The notes beneath the pieces were generated by a model. That model worked only from the letters and a program-made list of their open reading frames with translations. It was not told where the DNA came from and searched no databases. A DNA stretch of 64,000 bases from NCBI GenBank assembly GCA_965220985.1, contig OZ244854.1, positions 2,232,001 to 2,296,000 on the forward strand, in the 5' to 3' direction. The stretch comes from JAPPHA01 sp965220985 (lineage in GTDB: Bacteria; Pseudomonadota; Alphaproteobacteria; Rhodobacterales; Rhodobacteraceae). Below are positions 36,991-45,996 of this stretch, in pieces. Numbering within the stretch: position 1 is the stretch's first letter; each line of letters begins with the position of its first letter. The position numbers were made by a program, and so were the translations under genes.

Positions 36991-37860
36991 ATGACCAGAT
37001 CGAATGGAATCGGCATTCTTCTCGTGCTGGTGGCCGCGCTTTCATGGAGCACCGCCGGACTGTTCACCCGTGTTGTCACCACGGACATTCCGACGACCCT
37101 GTTCTGGCGATCACTGTTCGGGGGTCTCTGCGTGCTCGGCATCGCGATGGCCGCGAAAAGGTCTGTGGATATCCGTGAAGCGTTGACCTTTACCCGTGGC
37201 GAAGCAGTGATCGCGGTTCTCTCGACGGCGGGCATGATCTGCTTCATCTCCGCATTTTTTGTCACCTCGATCGCCAACGTGGCGTTTGTCTATGGCACCA
37301 TGCCACTGGTGACGTTCGTGCTCTCCCTGGTGTTTCTGACGGTCCGGGCGGATGCCGTGTCGGTTGGTTGCTGTGTGCTGTCCGCTGCCGGCGTGGCTGT
37401 CATAGCATTCGGGAACAGCCTTGCGGCAGACTTCCTTGGCATCCTGCTGGCATTCGGCATGACGCTCTTCATGGCCTCGCTGACAGTTGCGGCGAAGTTC
37501 TTCCCGGACGCGGACAGCTCGAAGGCAACGTATCTTTCGGCCTTCCTGGGGGCGCTGGCCACCGCTCCGTTTGCGACCTACGGTCACACCATCCCTGCTG
37601 ACTACCTTTGGCTGTTTCTCTACGGCTTCGTGAACGTGGGCGTGGGATTCGGCGTGTACCTGATCGGCGTGAAGCGGGTGTCTGCACTGGTTGCGGCCCT
37701 GGTCGGGTTGACCGAGATTCCGTTGGCGCCGGTTTGGGCGTGGATACTGTTCGGAGAAGGGATGAACCTGCAGGTGCTGGTCGGGGGTGCCGTGATACTC
37801 ACGGCCGCGGTCATCTACATTTCGCATGCCGCGGGGAATTCGGAAGAAAAACGACAGTGA
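36991..37860 (+). CDS. EamA/DMT-family transporter
   Basis: 289 residues with about ten hydrophobic segments in two homologous halves of five, the layout of drug/metabolite (EamA) transporters. The first half starts GILLVLVAALSWSTAGLFTR with the typical conserved Trp-Ser; the second ends VGLTEIPLAPVWAWILFGE. Family members usually export amino acids or other metabolites; this substrate is unknown. It starts 122 bases after the preceding gene and is convergent with lacI-type regulator downstream. Confidence 0.85.
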   Translation: MTRSNGIGILLVLVAALSWSTAGLFTRVVTTDIPTTLFWRSLFGGLCVLGIAMAAKRSVDIREALTFTRGEAVIAVLSTAGMICFISAFFVTSIANVAFVYGTMPLVTFVLSLVFLTVRADAVSVGCCVLSAAGVAVIAFGNSLAADFLGILLAFGMTLFMASLTVAAKFFPDADSSKATYLSAFLGALATAPFATYGHTIPADYLWLFLYGFVNVGVGFGVYLIGVKRVSALVAALVGLTEIPLAPVWAWILFGEGMNLQVLVGGAVILTAAVIYISHAAGNSEEKRQ

Positions 37861-37967
37861 CTTTGTCTGGACCAATTTCGAAGGGTCGTCCGTGAGAGAA
37901 TCGTACGCTTGATGTCGGGAACGGTCAGTCGCTTGCCAAATTTCAAAGTCTTCGGAAAAAGCCCCGA

Positions 37968-38981
37968 TCAGGTAATCCGGGCGACTGAATCTCTCGCGAT
38001 GATTTCCCCCGTCAGTTCGGTCGGCACAATTGGGTCGCCCGTCTCGAGATGCGTGGTCAACTGCGTCGCGACATTGATGCCCATGTCGCGGGCGGGAAGA
38101 TCGATCGTGGTCAGGGCCGGGACGATGGATCGAGACCAGTCGAGATTGTCAAAGCCCATCACGGAAAGGTCGTCGGGGATACGCAGGCCCCGTTCTGCAA
38201 GGCCGAAATACACGCCTTGTGCGAGCACGTCGGAAAAACACAACGCGGCAGTGCAGGTCCTGAACTCCGACATCACCTCGTGGATCGCGGACTTCCCGCC
38301 ACTGACGTCGAGGCTTGTCTCGAAGAACCTCAGGGTCGTTGCGTCTTTGCTGGTGGTATCGGCTGCGATTCGGGCCCCGTCACGGCGTGCACGCATTCGG
38401 TCACTGTCGCCCAGCGGGCCATGAATGACTGCGATGTTTCTGTGACCCCTGTCGGCGAGGTAACCCACGGCATTTCTCGCAAGAGCGGCATTGTCGTAGC
38501 CGATGGTCGGAATGCCACCACCAGGATCCCAGATTGATGTGTAGACGCAGGGAATGCTCCGTCGGGCGAACAGGTTGGCAAGTTGCGGACTGTGCGCGCT
38601 GCCGCTCAGGATGAACGCTTCGGCGCCCATTCCCACGAGCTTCTGTGCTGCCGCGAGTTCGACCGAATCCTGCCCGTTCGAAATCGCCAGCACCAGTGAA
38701 TACTGGCGCTCCGCCAGAGTCTGCTCGATGGCGGCGACGAACTTGGCGAAGACGGAATGCTCTATGTTCGGGATGATTGCAGCGATCGTTCGGGACCTGT
38801 TGGTCGACAGCGCCCTTGCGGCGGGATTGGGCAGATAGTCGAGCTTCCGGCACGCGCGCAGTACGCGCTCGCGGGTGGCAGGGGCGACGTTGGTTGCACC
38901 GTTCATCACCCGTGAAATCGTGGCGATCGACACCCCGCATTCCCTCGCGACATCGCGAATCTTTCCGACCCCTTCGGTCAA
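37968..38981 (-). CDS. LacI-family transcriptional regulator
   Basis: 337 residues. The N-terminal helix-turn-helix is clear (KIRDVARECGVSIATISRVMNG), with the hinge helix LPNPAARAL. A periplasmic-binding-protein-like effector domain follows (IAAIIPNIEHSVFAKF, then VMGFDNLDWSR). It is divergent from the DUF1989-GcvT gene. The 14-base palindrome TGTAACCGGTTACA between them has the CG-centred form bound by this family. It probably represses that gene and itself. Confidence 0.92.
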   Translation of the reverse strand: MTEGVGKIRDVARECGVSIATISRVMNGATNVAPATRERVLRACRKLDYLPNPAARALSTNRSRTIAAIIPNIEHSVFAKFVAAIEQTLAERQYSLVLAISNGQDSVELAAAQKLVGMGAEAFILSGSAHSPQLANLFARRSIPCVYTSIWDPGGGIPTIGYDNAALARNAVGYLADRGHRNIAVIHGPLGDSDRMRARRDGARIAADTTSKDATTLRFFETSLDVSGGKSAIHEVMSEFRTCTAALCFSDVLAQGVYFGLAERGLRIPDDLSVMGFDNLDWSRSIVPALTTIDLPARDMGINVATQLTTHLETGDPIVPTELTGEIIARDSVARIT

Positions 38982-39053
38982 ATCGTGCTCCTCTTTTTCA
39001 TCGGATGTTCATGACAGTTTGATCTTGACGATGCCAAACGGCAAGTGAAAGTA

Positions 39054-39067
39054 TGTAACCGGTTACA
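39054..39067. promoter_or_regulatory. LacI-type operator TGTAACCGGTTACA
   Basis: A perfect 14-base palindrome with the central CG typical of LacI/GalR operators. It lies 73 bases from the regulator start and 55 bases from the GTG of the divergent gene, so one bound dimer could control both promoters. I see no second copy in the window. Confidence 0.75.
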
Positions 39068-39121
39068 TCGGGCGATGTTTCGATCCGATGCAACAGGTGT
39101 GTCAACGGTTGAGCGAGTGGC

Positions 39122-41446
39122 GTGTCGGGTGCACTGACATCGAATTCGATGGGCCGGCTTCGATACCGGGGGCTTCGTGAACCCGTACGAAACCGAATCG
39201 AGGTTTTCTGGGGCGAAATCGGCAGGCTTCACGCGCCTGCCGGATCGGTCGTTTCGATCACCAATGTCGATGGCGCAGCTTCATGCTGCATATCCGCGCT
39301 ATCAGATGACGAAAGGACGGTCTCGACAGCTGCAATCGACCTGCCCGAAGGTGTTGCACACCGTCTTGATCCCGCCACGTTCGACAGCCGGATGATGGCT
39401 GCTCGCGTCGCCAGCCGCGGCGGAAGTCTGGAAGCAGGCAAGGCTTACCGATTGTTCGACGAGACTGCCCGGCCTGGCGAGGTGTTCGTGACCCGCATGC
39501 GATGCGCGGCTGAACTCTTCCTCTTTGTCGAGTCCTGCGATGGATACGTCGAATCGGGAGGGGGTGGGAGGTTCGCGGTCGAGGTCAAACCCGTGCAAAA
39601 TGCGGCCTTCGGCGAATTTTTGCCGGAACCGCCGGGAAAGGTCGTGAACGAAATCCGCATCGATCGCTGCACAGCGCAGGCCTACGAACTTGCAAAAGGG
39701 CAGTTCGTTCAGATCATCGATGTTCAGGGACAGCAATGTTCGGACTTCATGGCCATGCGTTCGGACAGTCTCGAAGCAGGGATCGAACGCCATATCGACT
39801 CGACCGTGTCGCGAACGATGACGCGCAGTGCGTATCCCTTGCCGGGACTCAACGACAAGTTCTTCGATCAGGACATCCGGCCCTTGCTGTCCGTGCGGCA
39901 GGACACCGTCGGCAGACACGATGCCTTTGCGCTGGCCTGCACGGCCCGCGGCTACGAGGATCGCGGCTTTCCCGGACACGTGAACTGTTCCGACAACATC
40001 AGCGCGGTTTTTCAGCCCTACGGCATCCAGCCCAGGCGGGCGTGGCCGGCCATCAATTTCTTCTTCAATTCGTGGATCAACTGGAACGAGCACGGCATGT
40101 CGAGCGACGAGGCCTGGTCACGCCCGGGCGATTTCGTTCTTCTCGAAGCCCTCACCGATCTTGTCTGCGTCTCGACGGCCTGTCCCGACGACATTGACCC
40201 GATCAATGGCTGGAACCCGACAGACATTCATCTGCGCATCTGCGAGGAGGATACCTCGATCACACATTCCGTTGCGTGGCGCTCACAGCCTGAAGATGCG
40301 AGTCGAATGACCCAGCATACGCCTTTTTCCCCTCGAACTTCCCTCCGGACAAGCAGCTTCCATGCCGCGCGCGACACGTGGATGCCATCGCAATACGATG
40401 CCACGGGCGTCATCGAGGAGCACTGGGCGTGCCGCAACGCCGCAACGCTCCAGGACATGTCGGGCTTGCGCAAGTTCGACATTGTCGGCCCCGATGCCGA
40501 GGAGCTGCTCCAGAAGTGTCTGACCCGCGACATCTCGCGGCTGTCCGTGCATCGAGGGATCTACGCCCTGATCTGCGACGAGCGCGGCAGCGTTCTCGAT
40601 GACGGGACACTGTTTCGCCTCGAGACGACCGCCTTCCGCTGGTGCTGCAGTTCGGACGATTGCGCGCTGCATCTCAGGGAACAGGCAGAGCAAGCGGGTC
40701 TCGATGCCCGGATCCTGTCGCTGGGTCAACGGCTGCCAAACCTCGCGATCCAGGGCCCCGCATCGCGCGACATTCTGCGCGAGGTGGTGTTCACGCACCC
40801 GGCACGGCCGTCCCTCGACAATCTAAAGTGGTTCGGATTCACCATCGGGCGCCTTCATGATCGAGACGGGCCCGCGTTCATGCTGTCGCGGACCGGATTC
40901 ACCGGTGAGCTGGGATACGAGATCTTCTGCGATGAGCGGGATGCGCTCGGAATCTGGGACGGATTGATCCAGGCAGGCGACAAGCATGGCCTTGTCCCGA
41001 TGGGCGGCGAGGCGCTCTCGGTACTGCGAATCGAAGCGGGGCTGATGAGCGCGGGTGCGGAGTTTGGCCCGGACAGCGATGCGTTCGAGTCGGGTCTCGG
41101 CTTTGCGGTCGATTTCGGCAAGGGAGATTTCATCGGCCGCGCAGCGCTCGAACGCAATGCAACCGCGCCACGGCGCAAGCTCGTCGGGCTGGTCTTCGCC
41201 GGCAACGAAGTGCCGATTCAGGGAGACGGCGTGTTCGTAGGTCGGGAACAGGTTGGACTGGTCACGAGCGCGTGCCGTTCACCAGTCATTGGGCGCGCAA
41301 TTGCCATGGCCCGGCTGGCTGTCGAAAACGCCGCCATCGGCAACAGTCTCGAAGTGGGGAAACTCGGCGGGCACATGAAACGCCTGGCCTGCACCGTGAG
41401 CGAACTGCCGTTCGTTGACCCCGAACGAAAGAGGCCGCGGTCCTGA
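39122..41446 (+). CDS. DUF1989-GcvT fusion, aminomethyltransferase-like protein
   Basis: 774 residues from GTG 39122 (ATG 39149 is an alternative). Residues about 25-150 and 175-390 are DUF1989-like, the second carrying the signature CPDDIDPINGWNPTDIHLRI. DUF1989 is best known from urea-carboxylase-associated proteins. Residues about 400-765 are a GcvT/aminomethyltransferase domain (LQDMSGLRKFDIVGPDAEEL, GFTGELGYEIF, LSVLRIEAGLM). GcvT-type enzymes move one-carbon units from N-methyl or aminomethyl groups to tetrahydrofolate. The fusion suggests demethylation or breakdown of a small nitrogen compound; the substrate is unknown. The LacI-type regulator opposite implies substrate induction. Confidence 0.8.
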   Translation: MSGALTSNSMGRLRYRGLREPVRNRIEVFWGEIGRLHAPAGSVVSITNVDGAASCCISALSDDERTVSTAAIDLPEGVAHRLDPATFDSRMMAARVASRGGSLEAGKAYRLFDETARPGEVFVTRMRCAAELFLFVESCDGYVESGGGGRFAVEVKPVQNAAFGEFLPEPPGKVVNEIRIDRCTAQAYELAKGQFVQIIDVQGQQCSDFMAMRSDSLEAGIERHIDSTVSRTMTRSAYPLPGLNDKFFDQDIRPLLSVRQDTVGRHDAFALACTARGYEDRGFPGHVNCSDNISAVFQPYGIQPRRAWPAINFFFNSWINWNEHGMSSDEAWSRPGDFVLLEALTDLVCVSTACPDDIDPINGWNPTDIHLRICEEDTSITHSVAWRSQPEDASRMTQHTPFSPRTSLRTSSFHAARDTWMPSQYDATGVIEEHWACRNAATLQDMSGLRKFDIVGPDAEELLQKCLTRDISRLSVHRGIYALICDERGSVLDDGTLFRLETTAFRWCCSSDDCALHLREQAEQAGLDARILSLGQRLPNLAIQGPASRDILREVVFTHPARPSLDNLKWFGFTIGRLHDRDGPAFMLSRTGFTGELGYEIFCDERDALGIWDGLIQAGDKHGLVPMGGEALSVLRIEAGLMSAGAEFGPDSDAFESGLGFAVDFGKGDFIGRAALERNATAPRRKLVGLVFAGNEVPIQGDGVFVGREQVGLVTSACRSPVIGRAIAMARLAVENAAIGNSLEVGKLGGHMKRLACTVSELPFVDPERKRPRS

Positions 41447-41696
41447 CTTCCGGAACCACTTCCGGTGGCGTCGAAGCCCTTCATCACCGCGAGAACAGGC
41501 ATCGATGCTGTGTCTGGCTGATCGCAATTCGTTGTGCCGGTCATCGAAGGGCGAGATCAGTCTGCACCGATGATTCCCCTGTCGCTGGCCCTGTCAGACG
41601 GCAGAACGCCAAGACCGAGCCGGATGCGCCTTTCTTGCCGTCCAACTGCGTTGATTTGCGGCTTGGATGGTTCTGGCCCGTTCGAGATTCCAGGAT

Positions 41697-41963
41697 CTAC
41701 TGACCCTCGCCGAATAGCCCCTCGACAAGCTCTCGGAGCGCCCCTGCCAGTTCGGCCGCTTCCGGACCGTCCGTTTCGACTTCGATGACGCAGCCCTTGG
41801 CGGCGGTCAGCATCAACAGCCCCATGATGGAATCGCCGGGGACGCTCATTCCGTCCTTCGAAACAGTTGCGTCTGCATTGAATGCCTCGACGGTTTCGAC
41901 GAACTTCGCCGAGGCCCGGGCATGCAGCCCTTTTTCGTTCGCAACCGTCAAGACCTGTTTCAC
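41697..41963 (-). CDS. ptsH: HPr phosphocarrier protein
   Basis: 88 residues from GTG 41963; the frame extends to 42050 but that part overlaps the EIIA gene. The phosphorylated His14 is in GLHARASAKF and the regulatory Ser45 in VPGDSIMGLL, the site modified by HprK. It ends at GEGQ. With EIIA and HprK, and no sugar permease EIIC in view, this is a regulatory phosphotransfer chain as in other alphaproteobacteria. It lies 26 bases downstream of the EIIA gene. Confidence 0.9.
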   Translation of the reverse strand: MKQVLTVANEKGLHARASAKFVETVEAFNADATVSKDGMSVPGDSIMGLLMLTAAKGCVIEVETDGPEAAELAGALRELVEGLFGEGQ

Positions 41964-41988
41964 GACAGAACTCAGAACAGGCTGTCGC

Positions 41989-42381
41989 TCATGCCGAGTT
42001 GGCCTCACAGATATCGATGTACTTGCGGCCAGCCGCCATGCTCGCTGCAACCGCGTCCTCGAGGGGCAGGTGGCGCGACTTGAGCAGTTTCAACAGCATC
42101 GGAATGTTGGCCCCGCACAGGATCTTTCGTCCCGTGCAGTTGCACGCGGCCATTGAAAGGTTGCACGGCGAACTTCCGATCAGATCGATCGCGAAGACCA
42201 CGCCGCGTCCGCAATCGACGGAATCGGCAGCTTCGCAGATTTCTCGTTTCTTTGCCTCGCGATCGCAATCCGAGTTGATCGCAACCGCGCAAACTCCGGA
42301 CTGTTCGCCGACAACGTGCTCGACTGCCTCAAGGTATGCCTTGGCAAGCCTGCCATGCCCGACAATGACCACGCCAATCAT
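41989..42381 (-). CDS. PTS EIIA component, mannose family
   Basis: 130 residues of the EIIA-Man type. His9 in VIVGHGRLAKAY is the expected phosphorylation site. The fold pattern continues through FAIDLIGSSPCNLSM and ILCGANIPMLLKLL. In alphaproteobacteria this stand-alone EIIA takes phosphate from HPr and signals to regulatory systems rather than carrying sugar. It is in an operon with ptsH. Confidence 0.9.
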   Translation of the reverse strand: MIGVVIVGHGRLAKAYLEAVEHVVGEQSGVCAVAINSDCDREAKKREICEAADSVDCGRGVVFAIDLIGSSPCNLSMAACNCTGRKILCGANIPMLLKLLKSRHLPLEDAVAASMAAGRKYIDICEANSA

Positions 42382-42854
42382 GCCGGACCCGTTGCCATTA
42401 CCGATGCATCCACATGACTTGCCGCTCGGCCACGATCATCGTTGCACAGAATCCGAGACGGCAGATGCGGCGAATCGATGTTCGCCGCTCAGCTTGGGGA
42501 CAGTCCGATTCAGCCAGTTCGACCATTCTTGCGTCAGAAACCCATGGACTCGGAGTGGGGCCTTGCAGTTGCCACCAGGACATGTGTCGGCATCGCTCAA
42601 CGTTCCCGAAAATTGAGAGGGGCGACTTTGGCGTACCCAATTGGTTACAAGACCATGTATGGGATTGTAAAGGATTTTCGCTCAAATTTTCGTGGGCGTC
42701 TGTTGAAATCACCGCATCGTCACCCGCGTCCTTGTCCGCCACGTTCTGCGAACGGAAACATCACGATCGAAGGTGGTCATCGCGCGAGCGCTTGCAGTAC
42801 GCAGCGCTGTTCGTCAGTATCGTTCGTAACGACGCAGCATCGAGGTCATGGCTG
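42382..42854. other. 473 bases between EIIA and rhodanese, no supported gene
   Basis: In relatives rapZ (an RNase adaptor with a GTP/ATP-binding loop) usually lies between EIIA and hprK. I see no Walker A motif or any other trace of it here. The divergent EIIA and rhodanese promoters must be in this stretch. The plus frame is open but has no motif. Confidence 0.4.
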
Positions 42855-43289
42855 ATGAAGAAACTCAAGAAACCCGTTGCCGAGATGGTCGGCGAGGCGC
42901 GTTCGAGAATCGAGGAAATCGACACCGACGCGCTGATGTCGTGCCATGGAAACCCCGACGTCGTCGTGGTCGACATCCGCGATGTTCGCGAGCGCCAGCG
43001 GGAGGGATGGATCCCCGGCAGTTTCCACGCCCCACGCGGCATGGTCGAGTTTTGGGTGGATCCCGACAGCCCTTATTTCAAGCCCGTCTTTTCCCAGGAC
43101 GAAGGACATCGTTTCATCTTTCACTGCGCGAGCGGATGGAGATCTGCGCTCACGGTCGCGACCCTGCAGGACATGGGTTTTGACGCCGCGCATTTGAAGA
43201 ACGGTTTCAAGGACTGGGTGCGGAGCGGCGGCCCGGTCGAACATGCCGACGAACAAGCGCGCGATGCTCGCAAGAAAGACAAGGCGTGA
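42855..43289 (+). CDS. Rhodanese-domain protein
   Basis: 144 residues from ATG 42855; the frame is open from 42414 but no start signal is there. It is a single rhodanese domain: DVVVVDIRDVRERQREGWIPGSFHAPRG, then the active-site loop CASGWRSA with the sulphur-carrying Cys. The C-terminus is short and very basic/acidic (ARDARKKDKA). It should move sulphur in the cytoplasm; the partner is unknown. It is on the opposite strand from hprK and EIIA and sits in the place where rapZ is usually found. Confidence 0.82.
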   Translation: MKKLKKPVAEMVGEARSRIEEIDTDALMSCHGNPDVVVVDIRDVRERQREGWIPGSFHAPRGMVEFWVDPDSPYFKPVFSQDEGHRFIFHCASGWRSALTVATLQDMGFDAAHLKNGFKDWVRSGGPVEHADEQARDARKKDKA

Positions 43290-43454
43290 GAACGGCACAA
43301 CCGACACTTTCTGCATCTTGATGCGGCTCAGTGCGATCGAGAATGCTTGGCAATCCGGCTGCAGCCAATTCTCCAAAACGCTGCTGAAGCGCTTGAGAAT
43401 CGGCAACTCACGCGCATCTCGATGCTATCGCGGATCACGGCTTCACAGGCGGAT

Positions 43455-43982
43455 TCACGCGAAGGCGTCGGGCCGACGCCCCGATCGCAAAATGAGGGCG
43501 ATGGCTGGGCCGAGCCCGGATACGCCTTGGCCATGCAGCAGTGGGACCGTAACTGATGCGAACCGGATCTCGCGGGCTTCGGGCAACCGGGACGGTTCCG
43601 GCTGATCCAGGTCGATCACGACGCTGAGCGCGACCCTTTCGCAGACTGGCGCATCGAGGATTCCGATCCATCGCGCCTCGATCGCGCCGAGTCGGAGCCC
43701 GGGATTCCGGGGCAACGCTTGCGCCAGGATGGCACCGTCGGCTTCGCTCAGGACGACCTGGTCGTCGCCAACAAGGCATGCGCCAAGCGAAATCAGCTGG
43801 AGCGCGAGGCTTGACTTGCCGCTTCCGGACTTCCCGATCATCAGCGCTCCTCGTCCGCAAAGCTCCACGCAACTTCCATGCACGGTGCGGGGCAGCGACC
43901 GAAGCGCAGGCTCGACTTGCGCCGCAGAATCTCCGCTGAAATCACCAACGGAAGGGCTCGGACGGGATGACTTCGTGTTCAT
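43455..43982 (-). CDS. hprK: HPr kinase/phosphorylase, short alphaproteobacterial form
   Basis: 175 residues from ATG 43982, which has GGAGAG at good distance; the longer frame to 44174 runs into the intergenic region. The Walker A GKSGSGKS is at 50-57. LGAIEARWIGIL is the family's second motif. The N-terminal domain of the longer Gram-positive enzymes is absent, as usual in alphaproteobacteria. It phosphorylates HPr at Ser45 and so controls phosphate flow to EIIA. The gene is divergent from pckA. The chvG/chvI sensor-regulator pair that commonly lies between the two in relatives is missing. Confidence 0.85.
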   Translation of the reverse strand: MNTKSSRPSPSVGDFSGDSAAQVEPALRSLPRTVHGSCVELCGRGALMIGKSGSGKSSLALQLISLGACLVGDDQVVLSEADGAILAQALPRNPGLRLGAIEARWIGILDAPVCERVALSVVIDLDQPEPSRLPEAREIRFASVTVPLLHGQGVSGLGPAIALILRSGRRPDAFA

Positions 43983-44117
43983 GTCGGCTCTCCAGCGGTT
44001 CGCACTCATCTCGTTGCTGATACGCCGCAATCGATCACTCAATGGATATCGAGAATCCAGTCCGCCCATCAATGTTGCAGCCACAAACTTTATCGCTAAA
44101 CGTAACGCCAATGGCTG

Positions 44118-44142
44118 CATTTGTTCGTGCCAAGCACAAATG
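44118..44142. promoter_or_regulatory. Inverted repeat between hprK and pckA
   Basis: CATTTGT (44118-44124) and ACAAATG (44136-44142) face each other across 11 bases; an inner GTGC-CAA-GCAC continues the symmetry. It lies in the divergent control region and could be the binding site for a regulator of pckA or hprK. Confidence 0.4.
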
Positions 44143-44200
44143 GTGCTGTTATGACCCGCCGAGACGCGGGACATTTGCGCACGCGATCAAAAAACAACGT

Positions 44201-44248
44201 CCCGATTCGTGAATCGGGTCTCTGTCGGATCCTGGGCTGCAAAGCCCA
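44201..44248 (+). promoter_or_regulatory. Two perfect hairpins in the pckA 5' leader
   Basis: CCCGATTC-GT-GAATCGGG (44201-44218) and TGGGCT-GCAA-AGCCCA (44233-44248, with a stable GNRA loop) stand 14 bases apart. The second ends 7 bases before the ribosome binding site GAGGAG. They may form the message's 5' structure and affect stability or translation; no known riboswitch is recognised. Confidence 0.5.
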
Positions 44249-44268
44249 TCTCATTGAGGAGAATCTGA

Positions 44269-45843
44269 ATGAGGTCCGGGCGCAATTTCCCTGAAATCGG
44301 GCATTTCCATTTCAATCTCAAGAACCCGTCGCTGGTCGAAATGGCGATCCGGAACGGTGAAGCCACGCTCGGCCCCGGCGGCTGCCTGTATGTCACCACC
44401 GGAAAGTGCACCGGGCGATCCCCAAAGGACAAGTATGTGGTCAGGGAACCCGGTCATTCGGATCAGATGTGTTGGGAGCGGAATGCCGCGATGAACCCCG
44501 AGGGGTTCACGACGCTTCGCGATGACATGATCGATCATCTGAAGAACCGGACTGGATTCGTCCAGGACCTGGTTTGCGGCGCCGATCCGCGATACGCCAT
44601 GGATGTCAGGGTCATCACCACGCTCGCTTGGCACGCGATCTTCGCGCGACATCTTTTCAGAATTCCCGATCGCGAGCACCTTCACGACTTCGACCCGGGT
44701 TGCACCGTGATCAACTGCCCGGATTTCGCTGCTGACCCCGACAGGCACGGTTGCCGGTCAAGCGTTGTCATCGCGATCTCGCTCGAGCAGCGGCTGATCC
44801 TGATCGCCGGAACCCACTATGCGGGAGAGACCAAGAAATCGGTCTTTTCGTTCCTGAACTACCATTTGCCGAACCAGGGCGTGATGCCGATGCATTGTTC
44901 GGCAAGTCATGTCACGGGAAACCCGCAGGATTCGGCGGTCATCTTCGGGTTGTCCGGAACAGGCAAGACGACGCTTTCCGCCGACTCCGATCGCACGCTG
45001 GTCGGCGACGACGAACACGGTTGGTCGGAACACGGCATCTTCAACCTTGAAGGGGGCTGTTACGCCAAGTTGATCAATCTAGATCCGAATACCGAGCCGG
45101 AAATCCATGCATCGACCCACAGATTCGCGTCGATCGTCGAAAACGTCGTCTTCGATCCCGAGACGAGGCTGGCGGATTTCGCAGATGACAGTCTCACGGC
45201 GAACACGCGCTCGGCCTATCCCCTCGACAGCATTCCCAATGCATCTTCGACCGGTCACGCGGGACCTCCGGGCAACATCGTGATGCTGACCTGCGATGCC
45301 TATGGCGTGCTGCCACCGATCGCGCGGCTTTCGCCCGAACAGGCGGCGTTTCACTTTCTCTCGGGGTTCACGGCGAAGGTTCCAGGGACCGAACGGGGTG
45401 TTCGTGAACCGCAACCCACGTTTTCGGCCTGCTTTGGCGCGCCATTCATGCCCCGACATCCCGAAGAATACGGCAAACTTCTTCTCGATCGCATCGCGGG
45501 GGCCAACTCGCGCTGCTGGTTGATCAACACCGGGTGGACCGGAGGGGCCTATGGAGTCGGATCGAGGTTTCCGCTCAAGATCACGCGTCGGTTGCTGTCC
45601 CTCGCGCTTGACGGTCAGCTTGATCGTTGCGCCTTTCGGAAGAACGAGGATTTTGCGCTTGAGACACCGGTTGAAGCGCCGGGCATCGACAAGACCCTGT
45701 TCACGCCACGCGACACGTGGCCGGATCCGGGTTCCTACGCGCAGGCCGCTGCCCGGTTGCGCGAGATGTTCATCAAGAATTTTGAACAGCTCGGTACAAA
45801 AATCGGCAGCGCTGCCGCTTCCGAGCTCAAGGCGATCAGTTGA
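44269..45843 (+). CDS. pckA: Phosphoenolpyruvate carboxykinase (ATP)
   Basis: 524 residues, normal length. It converts oxaloacetate and ATP to phosphoenolpyruvate, the first step of gluconeogenesis. Start ATG 44269 follows GAGGAG. The substrate loop TGRSPKDKYVV is near the N-terminus. The kinase-1a loop GLSGTGKTT is at 227-235, followed by the kinase-2 LVGDDEHGW and the conserved LEGGCYAK. NTGWTGGAYGVGSR near the C-terminus is also diagnostic. It is divergent from hprK, as is common in the Rhodobacterales and Rhizobiales. Confidence 0.96.
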   Translation: MRSGRNFPEIGHFHFNLKNPSLVEMAIRNGEATLGPGGCLYVTTGKCTGRSPKDKYVVREPGHSDQMCWERNAAMNPEGFTTLRDDMIDHLKNRTGFVQDLVCGADPRYAMDVRVITTLAWHAIFARHLFRIPDREHLHDFDPGCTVINCPDFAADPDRHGCRSSVVIAISLEQRLILIAGTHYAGETKKSVFSFLNYHLPNQGVMPMHCSASHVTGNPQDSAVIFGLSGTGKTTLSADSDRTLVGDDEHGWSEHGIFNLEGGCYAKLINLDPNTEPEIHASTHRFASIVENVVFDPETRLADFADDSLTANTRSAYPLDSIPNASSTGHAGPPGNIVMLTCDAYGVLPPIARLSPEQAAFHFLSGFTAKVPGTERGVREPQPTFSACFGAPFMPRHPEEYGKLLLDRIAGANSRCWLINTGWTGGAYGVGSRFPLKITRRLLSLALDGQLDRCAFRKNEDFALETPVEAPGIDKTLFTPRDTWPDPGSYAQAAARLREMFIKNFEQLGTKIGSAAASELKAIS

Positions 45844-45996
45844 AACCGGCGCTCGCCGGGGCTGTCACGTCCGTAGCATGTGATGCGGGGTGACCCTTAA
45901 CTCCACGGTTGCATTGCCGATCGCCGTCAATGCCGCTAACGCACAACGGATGATCCGAACCATTGACAATGAACACTGCACGATGACGAGTCGACC

